Shown here piece after piece: positions 1 through 6,141 of a stretch of 7,619 nucleotides of DNA (the stretch's first letter is position 1; every line of letters begins with the position of its first letter). Made by a program: the position numbers and the translations under genes. This DNA is from DATDRQ01 sp035291645 (GTDB lineage Bacteria > Chloroflexota > Anaerolineae > Anaerolineales > UBA4823). The notes beneath the pieces were generated by a model that ran no database searches, was not told the DNA's origin, and saw only the letters and a list, made by a program, of their open reading frames with translations. Location of the stretch: contig DATDRQ010000240.1 in NCBI GenBank assembly GCA_035291645.1, positions 1 to 7,619 on the forward strand, in the 5' to 3' direction.

Positions 1-3000
1 AGCAGGGCCGCGCCGCTCGCTGCGGCCGGCGTTGATGTGCTGCCGGCTTCCACAGCGGAGGTTGCGGTTTCGCTTCCACACCGCGGTTCGACCTGGTAAG
101 CCTCGCGCTCGTCACAGGTCAACGGGCGCACGTAGCGGTTGTGCGCGACCCAATCCAGGAAGGTCTCCAGGTCGGCGTCGATCCGCCAGCGGATCGCCTG
201 GCCATCCCTGGCCCCGGAGAGCGCTTCTCCCCCGCCCAGACGCCAGGCCACGTCCATCAGCTCGTCAGCGTGCCCGGCGTAACGGCGCAGCGGTTCGCCG
301 CTCTGCACATCCCACAGGATCAGGGAGCCGTCGCGCGAAGCCGAGAGCGCCAGGTGCTTATCCGGGCTGAGCACCACCTCTTTGATCCCTTCGCTGTGCC
401 CCAAGAATCTTCGCAGGGCAGTCCCGCTCTCCAGGTTCCACAGGATCAGGGTTCCATCATCGGAGGCGGAGATGGCCGTGCGTTCGTCGACGAAGGCCAC
501 GCTCCAGACAATATTGGTGTGCCCCTCCAGTTTACGTATAAGCTGGCCGGTCTCGAGGTCCCACCAGTTCACCGAATTATCTTCTTCGGCGGAAAGCGCC
601 GTGCGGCCGTCCGGGCTGATCGCTAATCCTAATACGTCGAATGTATCGAACAGCCAGACTGGTTTACCGCTTTCCAGGTCCCAATAAATCAGGTGATCCC
701 CTTTTGCTTCCCCACCTGAACCGGTCAGGGCGAATTTCCCGCCCGGATGAAAGGCCACGTCATAAACTCCATCGTCGGAGGGATGCCCCTCGAAGCTGCC
801 ATCGCTCTCCAGGCGTTTGAGCAGCTTGCCATTGGCCGCGTCCCATAGAGAAACAATACCCCCAAACTCACCGGTGAGCGCCTGCGTCCCATCGGGATTG
901 TAGGCGATCTCCCAGAAATTTGACGGCGAAACCTTGCTCCAGATTTCTTTACTTGTTTCTATATCCCATCGGTGAAGTGCTGCAACATCGTTCGTCAGGG
1001 CGGTCTGTCCATCCGGGCTGTAAGCCACGCCATTAATCCAATTGACACTGGCCGGGAGGCGGCCGATCTCGGCCCCTGATGCAAGCGACACTAGGCGGAC
1101 GCTATGATCCAGATTCCCGATCAAGGCAGTTACCCCGTCCGGCCGGTAGGCGATGGCGGTGGCGCCGAAGTTGAAGCGGTGGAGCAGCCCGCCGGTCTCC
1201 AGGTCCGACTCGGTCAGGATGATGCTGCCGGCCAGGACGCGCCGGCTATCCGGGCTGACGGCCACCGCATGAAGCGTCGAATTATGCCTTTCCTCCATAT
1301 AACCTTCGATCTCTCCCGTCTGCAAATCCCACCGGGTAACTTCATTCGTTCTCGCTCCAGCCGTCAAAACAGTTTCCCCATCCGGGCTTACTGCCACACC
1401 CGTTATACCTTCCTCTGTGGCCCCCGGGCGGAGGAGAACTTTTCCCGTTTCTAGATCCAATATAAGGTAACCGTCTGCCATCGTAGCGATAGCCAGGCTG
1501 CGACCGTCGGGAGTGAAACTGATGTCGGTGACGCCATCGGAAAAGATATCAAAGCGCCGCATCTCCTCCCCGCTGTGCAGGTCCCACAGGCGGACGCTGT
1601 TGTCTTCAGCAATTCCAGGAAGATCAATATAATTTTCCCCCGAACCGGAGGCGGCTAAGAGACCGTCTGGGCTGACTGTTACGGTATTAATTCCTGACTC
1701 GTGGGCAGAAATCTGCCGGATGACCTGACCCGTCTCGAGATCCCAATGAATCAAGGTCTTGTCCTGCGAGGCGGAAACGGCCTGGCGCCCATCCGGGGTG
1801 AAGGCCAGGCCAGTAACCATGTCCGTGTGGCCCTCCAGGCGGCGCAGCAGTTCGCCGCTCTCCAGGTCCCACAGGAGGATCATCCCGGCCTCATCGCCGG
1901 ACAGCCCGTAGCGGCCATCCGGGCTGACCGCCACGCTCCACACCGCAGCTTCATGGCCGAGAAAGAGCCTGATTGTCCCCGGCGCGTAGGCCGCCTCGGA
2001 GAGCGCCATCTGCGCCTGACCAGGCGGGTCGGGGATGCGCACGGCCTCCATGGCCAGCGCCAGCGCCAGGTCCAGGTTGTCGGCCCGCAGGGCCAGCCGG
2101 GATTGGGCAGCCAGCGCCAGGCTCTGGGAGACCTGCGCCTGCCTGGCCTGCACCTTCGCTATCTGTTCGGCTTCTCCTCGGGCAGCCAGTGCCGCGGCCT
2201 CGTTCTGCCGGGCGATCCGCTGCTGGTTGAAGGCGAACACGCTCAGCACTACCGCCACCAGCGCCGCCACGGCAAACACCGCCACCAATCCGCGCAGGAA
2301 GTTGCGCGAGCGGCGTTCCAGGGCGGTTTCGTGCGCCTGGCGGGCGGCCTCTTCCGCCCGGCGCGCCTCCCGCTCGGCTAGGCAGGCTTCCAGGTAGGCA
2401 GCCTCGTCTGGGGTCAGGGCCAGGGTGGTGGCGGCCGCCCAGGCTTCCAGCTGCTCCAGGCGCGCCCCGCGCAGCAGGAAACTCGGCTCTCTGCCGGCCT
2501 GCTGCCACTCGTTGGCCAGCGAATTCAGCCGCCGGTGCTGGCGGATATCTTCCCGGCTTTCGTCTAACCAGCCGCGCAGCCGGCTCCACTCGCGCAGGAT
2601 CGCCTCATGGGCTACTTCGACCGTCGGGCCGCGCGTCAAGGGGTCGCGGTCGAAGGACAGCAAACGGTAGCGGCCAAAGGCGTCGATCACGGAGCCCATG
2701 ACGGAGGATGGAGGATGATGAATGAATGCGCTAGAAATATCCTGAGCCTCCATTGCCGCCAGTGGTTCTTCGTCCGGCGGCGCAATCCGGATCGCTTCCA
2801 GCTCGGAGCGCAGCGCCCGCCGCCGCGTGTCTTCGACCCCCTCACCCAGCGTGACCAGGCGCAAGAAGAGCTGCCGCGCCGCCTCTTGCCCGTCCGGGTC
2901 CAGCCCACTGTAGAGCTCCTCGGCGCGGCGGCTGAGGGCGCCCAGCACCCCGCCGATCTGCTCGTACGCGGCGCGGGTCAGCGTATGCCCCTCTCTGTGC

Positions 3001-5210
3001 TCGAACAGCTCGGTGAGCGAATATTGTAAGAGCGGCAGCGCACCCGGCTGCTCGTGCACCTCGGCCACGATCGCCGTGACCAGCCCCGCTTCCAGGGTTG
3101 CCCCTGCCTGCAGCGCCGGTTCGCGGATCGCCTGCGCCAGCTCCTCCGCCGTGAGCGGCACGACCACTTCCGTGTGCTGGCGCATCAATTCGCTGAAGTC
3201 CGGGTACATCAGCGGGCGGTCGTAGAAATCGGCCCGCAAGGTGATCGCCACGCGCACCGGGCTGCGCGGGTCGGTCACCGCGGCGAACAGGCTGTCGAGC
3301 AGGTGTTTGCTGGCCGCCCGGTCCTCGACCAGCGTGAAGACCTCCTCGAACTGGTCGATCACCAGCAGCAGTTGGGCCTCCTCGCCGCCTGGCAGCACCC
3401 GCTTGGCGGCGCGCAGCAGGCCGCGTTCGTCTGCGGACAGCTGGTCGAGCAGGCTGGCGGGGGGGTTGACTGCCACCCGCAATAAGGTTGCTTCCAGCTC
3501 CTCCAGGGGGTGGGCGCCCGGCAGCATCTCGACGATGAACCAGTTCTCAGACCCCGGCACAGCTCCCTGGCGCAGGGCTGGGATCAGCCCGGCTTTGACC
3601 ACGCTGGATTTGCCGCTCCCGCTGGGGCCGACCACCGCCAGGAAGCGGCCTTCTCCTGAGCCATTCGCCTCTGGGAGAGAGGCCTTGCCGTCCGGGCCCA
3701 GCCGGGCCAGAAGCGCCTGCACCAGCGCCTCCCGACCGTAGAAATCTCCGGCATCTGATTCTTGAAAAGCTCTCAGCCCTTTATAAGGGTTGGTCAGAAG
3801 GGCTTCTTCCTCCCCCGAGGGAACTGCTTCAACAGCCGCTGTGACAACCCCAGCCAGCGCCTGGCGGAAAGCGGCGGCCAGAGCCAGGGCATCCGGGAAG
3901 CGCTCGGCGGGGTCCTTGGCCGTGGCGCGCTGGATCACCGCATCCACCCCGGGCGGGAGCTCCGGGCGCAGGGCGTGGATGGCGGGCAGCGGCGTATGCA
4001 GCTGTTTGTCGATCAACGCTGCCAGCGACTCGTCCGGGAAGGGCTTCTCGCCGGTCAGGGCTTCGTACAGTACCACCCCCAGTCCGTAAATGTCAGACTG
4101 GGGGGTGACGGGCTGGCTGAGCATCTGCTCGGGCGACATGTACAGCGGAGAGCCGAGCAGGCCGCCTTCCAGGGTGGCCTGGCTCTCCAGGGCGATGTCC
4201 TTGGCGATGCCGAAATCGGACAGGTAGTAGTTGCCAGCCTCGTCCAGCAGGATATTGGCCGGTTTGAGGTCGCGATGGACGATGCCCAGCTGGTGAGCGG
4301 CGGACAGGGCTTCCGCCATCTGCTCCACCAGGTTGGCGACCTTCTCCAGGGGCAGGGGGCCGGCTTCCAGCAGGGTTTGCAGGCTGCCGCCGCGCAGCAG
4401 GCGCATCACCAGGTAGGCGCTGTCCGGCTCGCGCCAGTAATCGTACAGGGGCACGATGCGCGGGTGTTCCAGCCGGGCGATGATCTGCGCTTCGGCTTCG
4501 AAGCGGCGGATGAAATCCGGGTGGTTGGCGAACTCAGGCAGGACGATCTTGACGGCCACCTCGCGGCCGACCTCGGGGTGGAAAGCGCGGTAGACCGCGC
4601 CGAAGCCGCCGGCGCCGATCTGCTCGCGCAGTTCGTAGCCGCGCGGCACGTTCTTGGTCACCAGAGGTGGGAAGTCCCCCGGCAGGTCGGGGACGAGCAG
4701 CTGGAAGATATGCTCGCGCTGGCTGAGGCCTTTGAGTAAGTGCTCGCCCAGGTCCTTGAGTGCGGCGCCCTCGGGTAATTGTCCGCGCAGCAGTTCGGCC
4801 ATGGCCAGGGAGAGCAGCATCTGGCCGCCGTGACCGGCGGACATGATGCGCGCCACGCGGTTGAGGGTGTGGGTGGCGGCGTAATCCTTGCCGCGCACCA
4901 CCCCCGGGCCGAGGTGCATACCCATCCTGACCTTGAGCGGGCCGGTCTCGCCCCAGGCTGCTGCGGCCAGGGTGCGCTGGGCGGCGAGCGCTGCGGCGAC
5001 GGCCTGGGAGGGGAGGGCGAAGGCGGCCTGGAAGGCGTCACCGATGGTCTTGAAGACCTGTCCGCCCTGGGCGGCGATCGCTGTGTGCAGGATTTGGTTG
5101 TGCTGTTCCAGGGAGGCTTGCATGGCGGCTGGCATGCGCTCCCACAAGGGGGTGCTGCCCTCGATGTCGGTGAAGAGGAACGTGACCGTGCCGGTGGGTA
5201 ACTTCGACAT
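1..5210 (-). CDS. Cyclase / Ser-Thr kinase / nSTAND ATPase / WD40 giant signalling protein (3' partial)
   Basis: One open frame of 1736 full codons runs off the left edge with no stop; I checked the frame at residues 221, 539, 1139 and 1699. ATG 5210 is the first possible start, because an in-frame TAG lies two codons upstream and an AGG Shine-Dalgarno core sits 5 nt away. Residues 7-175 are a class III nucleotidyl cyclase (FTDIEGST with D15, KTIGD with K54 and D58, N117 and R121). Residues 192-450 are a protein kinase: Gly loop 199-204, K221, HRDLKPAN with D314, DFG with D332, SPE with E361. Residues 474-800 match nSTAND1-type NTPases, with NPYKGLRAF, Walker A GPSGSGKSS (K534) and Walker B VIDQFEE (D619). 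A single membrane helix lies at 974-994, then a charged coiled-coil-like stretch. Fourteen WD40 blades fill about 1081-1678. A short tail with NRYVRPLTCDERE leads into a Ser/Thr/Ala/Pro-rich linker at the edge. All visible catalytic residues are present. It probably senses a ligand or partner through the propellers and signals by phosphorylation and possibly cAMP; the ligand and substrates are unknown. Confidence 0.93.
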   Translation of the reverse strand, partial: MSKLPTGTVTFLFTDIEGSTPLWERMPAAMQASLEQHNQILHTAIAAQGGQVFKTIGDAFQAAFALPSQAVAAALAAQRTLAAAAWGETGPLKVRMGMHLGPGVVRGKDYAATHTLNRVARIMSAGHGGQMLLSLAMAELLRGQLPEGAALKDLGEHLLKGLSQREHIFQLLVPDLPGDFPPLVTKNVPRGYELREQIGAGGFGAVYRAFHPEVGREVAVKIVLPEFANHPDFIRRFEAEAQIIARLEHPRIVPLYDYWREPDSAYLVMRLLRGGSLQTLLEAGPLPLEKVANLVEQMAEALSAAHQLGIVHRDLKPANILLDEAGNYYLSDFGIAKDIALESQATLEGGLLGSPLYMSPEQMLSQPVTPQSDIYGLGVVLYEALTGEKPFPDESLAALIDKQLHTPLPAIHALRPELPPGVDAVIQRATAKDPAERFPDALALAAAFRQALAGVVTAAVEAVPSGEEEALLTNPYKGLRAFQESDAGDFYGREALVQALLARLGPDGKASLPEANGSGEGRFLAVVGPSGSGKSSVVKAGLIPALRQGAVPGSENWFIVEMLPGAHPLEELEATLLRVAVNPPASLLDQLSADERGLLRAAKRVLPGGEEAQLLLVIDQFEEVFTLVEDRAASKHLLDSLFAAVTDPRSPVRVAITLRADFYDRPLMYPDFSELMRQHTEVVVPLTAEELAQAIREPALQAGATLEAGLVTAIVAEVHEQPGALPLLQYSLTELFEHREGHTLTRAAYEQIGGVLGALSRRAEELYSGLDPDGQEAARQLFLRLVTLGEGVEDTRRRALRSELEAIRIAPPDEEPLAAMEAQDISSAFIHHPPSSVMGSVIDAFGRYRLLSFDRDPLTRGPTVEVAHEAILREWSRLRGWLDESREDIRQHRRLNSLANEWQQAGREPSFLLRGARLEQLEAWAAATTLALTPDEAAYLEACLAEREARRAEEAARQAHETALERRSRNFLRGLVAVFAVAALVAVVLSVFAFNQQRIARQNEAAALAARGEAEQIAKVQARQAQVSQSLALAAQSRLALRADNLDLALALAMEAVRIPDPPGQAQMALSEAAYAPGTIRLFLGHEAAVWSVAVSPDGRYGLSGDEAGMILLWDLESGELLRRLEGHTDMVTGLAFTPDGRQAVSASQDKTLIHWDLETGQVIRQISAHESGINTVTVSPDGLLAASGSGENYIDLPGIAEDNSVRLWDLHSGEEMRRFDIFSDGVTDISFTPDGRSLAIATMADGYLILDLETGKVLLRPGATEEGITGVAVSPDGETVLTAGARTNEVTRWDLQTGEIEGYMEERHNSTLHAVAVSPDSRRVLAGSIILTESDLETGGLLHRFNFGATAIAYRPDGVTALIGNLDHSVRLVSLASGAEIGRLPASVNWINGVAYSPDGQTALTNDVAALHRWDIETSKEIWSKVSPSNFWEIAYNPDGTQALTGEFGGIVSLWDAANGKLLKRLESDGSFEGHPSDDGVYDVAFHPGGKFALTGSGGEAKGDHLIYWDLESGKPVWLFDTFDVLGLAISPDGRTALSAEEDNSVNWWDLETGQLIRKLEGHTNIVWSVAFVDERTAISASDDGTLILWNLESGTALRRFLGHSEGIKEVVLSPDKHLALSASRDGSLILWDVQSGEPLRRYAGHADELMDVAWRLGGGEALSGARDGQAIRWRIDADLETFLDWVAHNRYVRPLTCDEREAYQVEPRCGSETATSAVEAGSTSTPAAASGAAL
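177..1970 (-). repeat. Array of 14 WD40-type blades within the giant protein
   Basis: The C-terminal third of the giant protein is a run of units of about 42 residues. Each typically has a GH near its start, an SPDG-type turn (VAVSPDG, LAFTPDG, VAYSPDG, LAISPDG) and a closing LWDLESG-type strand. I count 14 units between residues about 1081 and 1678, which fits two seven-bladed propellers. Blades 1, 2, 12 and 13 are closest to consensus. Blade 3 has an insertion of about ten residues before its closing strand. Blade 4 ends in LILDLETG and blade 6 in ESDLETG, both lacking the usual Trp. Blade 14 has no SPDG and ends in IRWRIDA. WD40 propellers are protein-interaction platforms; no partner can be named. 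The blade count comes from reading motifs by eye and could be off by one. Confidence 0.85.
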
Positions 5211-5405
5211 ACTGACCTAAAAACTTGCCAGGTGAGTTAGCCGCTGGATTGCGCAGTATAATATTGTCGGAACGGTTGGGCTGGGATGGATGAGGAGAAG
5301 GTATACCCACTAATCTTATCTTAATTATACACTATTTTTTAAGGTTGTGTTTCAGATTCACGCAAGGATGTAACCTTCTGCAGGCATTCGCATCTAAGAG
5401 AAGGC

Positions 5406-5426
5406 GACGAGAGACGACAGACGAAG
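5406..5426 (+). repeat. Three tandem GACGANN heptamers in the OsmC-like leader
   Basis: GACGA occurs at 5406, 5413 and 5420, exactly 7 nt apart, giving three adjacent units GACGAGA, GACGACA and GACGAAG. The run lies 22 nt before the start codon in a T-poor leader that should be little folded. It may be a chance simple repeat, or a binding site for a protein or RNA. The repeat is certain; any function is speculative. Confidence 0.5.
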
Positions 5427-5438
5427 AACTCACGAACC

Positions 5439-5444
5439 AAGGAG
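5439..5444 (+). promoter_or_regulatory. Ribosome binding site of the OsmC-like gene (AAGGAG)
   Basis: A strong AAGGAG lies only 3 nt before ATG 5448 and 12 nt before the in-frame ATG 5457; a third in-frame ATG is at 5463. Spacing to the first is shorter than ideal and to the second longer, so the true N-terminus could be any of the three. The difference is at most five residues and does not touch the domain. Confidence 0.6.
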
Positions 5445-5447
5445 ACA

Positions 5448-5864
5448 ATGACCCCCATGGAAATGACCATCGACTTCCCCGGCGGGGCGCGCGTCGACGC
5501 CCACTTTGGTGCCTTTACGGTTAAGACCGATCAGCCCCCGCAGGGCGGCGGCGAGGACTCGGCCCCCACGCCCTTCGCCGTCTTCCTGGCCTCGATCGGC
5601 GCCTGCGCCGGGATTTACGTGCTCGGCTTTTGCAAGCAGCGCGGTTTACCCACCGACGGCATCCGCATCGTGCAGCGCACCCACAGCGATCTCGCCACGG
5701 GCATGGTCGGCCAGATCGACGTCGAGATCCAGGTGCCGCCCTCCTTCCCCGAGAAGTACCTGCCTTCGCTGGTGCGCTCGGCGGAGCTGTGCGCGGTCAA
5801 GAAGCACCTCGAGCGTCCGCCACAGTTCAATGTTTACACCAAACCGGTTGAAATGGTGGGATAA
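5448..5864 (+). CDS. OsmC/Ohr-family thiol protein
   Basis: This 138-residue protein has the size and pattern of small OsmC-family proteins. These act as cytosolic dimers, and characterised members reduce organic or hydroperoxide substrates with a pair of cysteines. The APTPFAVFLASIGACAG segment carries the expected peroxidatic cysteine, C53, at the start of the central helix. SAELCAVKKHLE carries the partner, C115, equivalent to the CPV motif of the family. A third cysteine, C62, lies nine residues after C53. The N-terminal strands (MTIDFPGGARVDAHF) are complete, and there is no signal peptide or membrane segment. The gene stands alone on its strand, divergent from the giant signalling gene and, before the IS insertion, convergent with the TPR gene. 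It is closer to the general OsmC-like group than to classical Ohr, so a peroxidase role is likely but the substrate is unknown. Confidence 0.88.
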   Translation: MTPMEMTIDFPGGARVDAHFGAFTVKTDQPPQGGGEDSAPTPFAVFLASIGACAGIYVLGFCKQRGLPTDGIRIVQRTHSDLATGMVGQIDVEIQVPPSFPEKYLPSLVRSAELCAVKKHLERPPQFNVYTKPVEMVG

Positions 5865-5923
5865 ATGCGCACATGTGTATGCGATGGTGCTTCCCTCGAA
5901 TAACACCATAATTTCTTCTCACA

Positions 5924-5974
5924 GCGCCGCCCTCGGCGCAACAAGCCGGGGAGTCGCCGCCGAGGACGGCGGCG
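5924..5974. terminator. Pair of GC-rich hairpins between convergent genes, terminator-like
   Basis: Two perfect inverted repeats lie 60 nt and more beyond the OsmC-like stop. The first has stem GCGCCG/CGGCGC (5924-5929 with 5934-5939) and a 4-nt loop. The second has stem CGCCGCC/GGCGGCG (5955-5961 with 5968-5974) and a 6-nt loop. Neither is followed by a good T-run on either strand; the best is TTT at 5984-5986. They may slow or end transcription coming from both sides, but they are not textbook intrinsic terminators. The rest of 5865-6067 shows no convincing gene. Confidence 0.4.
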
Positions 5975-6067
5975 GGAGCCTGGTTTAAGTGGGCAACACT
6001 CAAGGGGGAAATTATCGGGGTCTAGAAAGTTTTACAACTCGCGCGGTTCGATGAGCAGCCGCATCCC

Positions 6068-6077
6068 GTCGAGAATC
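6068..6077. repeat. Left copy of the 10-bp target-site duplication (GTCGAGAATC)
   Basis: GTCGAGAATC directly abuts the left end of the insertion sequence and recurs exactly at the right end (7292-7301). Ten base pairs lies within the 8-10 bp range known for ISAs1-family insertions. Confidence 0.9.
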
Positions 6078-6092
6078 TAGGGCAATCGCATT
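6078..6092 (+). repeat. Left terminal inverted repeat of the IS
   Basis: TAGGGCAATCGCATT is the exact reverse complement of the right end; the match stops at the next inner base. One outer base (C) also looks paired with G on the other side, but this is a by-product of the target duplication starting with G and ending with C. Confidence 0.92.
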
Positions 6093-6111
6093 AGAGCGGA
6101 CATGTGAGAGA

Positions 6112-6141
6112 ATCGCTGCACGAAGGAAGGAGTGCAGCGAT
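6112..6141 (+). promoter_or_regulatory. Hairpin over the transposase start codon with the RBS in its loop
   Basis: A 10-bp perfect stem (6112-6121 with 6132-6141) encloses the 10-nt loop GAAGGAAGGA. The right arm contains the A and U of the AUG at 6140. The loop and the first stem base together form the AAGGAG Shine-Dalgarno (6127-6132), 7 nt from the start. In mRNA this would hide the start codon while displaying the binding site. Hairpins that limit transposase translation, especially from outside transcripts, are known in other IS families such as IS10 and IS50. The pairing is seen directly; the regulatory role is inferred. Confidence 0.65.

Larger units (their letters stand above)
5211..5447. 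promoter_or_regulatory. Divergent intergenic control region, AT-rich core
   Basis: This 237-bp spacer separates the giant signalling gene (leftward) from the OsmC-like gene (rightward), so promoters for both should lie here. It is clearly AT-richer than its flanks, most strongly at 5311-5340. Possible -10 boxes are TATAAT at 5257-5262 on the plus strand, TATACT at 5260-5255 and TATAAT at 5329-5324 on the minus strand. None has a good -35 at normal spacing, so no promoter can be fixed from sequence alone. No operator palindrome was found beyond the short GTATAC at 5301-5306. The 3' part, from about 5396, is an almost T-free, purine-rich leader for the OsmC-like mRNA. Confidence 0.45.

Noticed and set aside
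1701..2381. Plus-strand open frame of 226 codons opposite the WD40 start and membrane helix
   Set aside because: It mirrors repeated WD40 codons of the minus-strand gene and has no domain or ribosome binding site of its own.
1951..2589. Minus-strand open frame of 212 codons
   Set aside because: It is out of frame with the giant gene, which is open through the same stretch; the translation is only Arg/Gly/Ala/Pro-rich shadow.
3762..4739. Plus-strand open frame of 325 codons opposite the kinase and cyclase region
   Set aside because: It lies opposite the giant gene, whose own frame shows all kinase motifs. Its translation has no recognisable motif and is explained by the high GC content.
5257..5262. 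Plus-strand TATAAT as a defined promoter for the OsmC-like gene
   Set aside because: The best upstream match, TTGCCA at 5225-5230, is 26 bp away, too far for a standard promoter, so I list it only as a possible -10.
5038..5310. Minus-strand open frame of 90 codons covering the giant gene start and the spacer
   Set aside because: It is not in frame with ATG 5210, which has the cyclase motif directly after it and an in-frame stop just upstream.
5870..5877. CACATGTG palindrome just after the OsmC-like stop
   Set aside because: It is an 8-bp palindrome at a place with no promoter; too short and poorly placed to call an operator.
5506..5988. Plus-strand open frame of 160 codons overlapping the OsmC-like gene and running into the spacer
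   Set aside because: It is a shifted reading of the OsmC-like gene rich in Arg, Ser and Pro, while the true frame matches the family throughout.
6104..6139. Upstream GTG start adding 12 residues to the transposase
   Set aside because: It lacks a Shine-Dalgarno, and the added residues are encoded by the start-codon hairpin; ATG 6140 has AAGGAG at ideal spacing.
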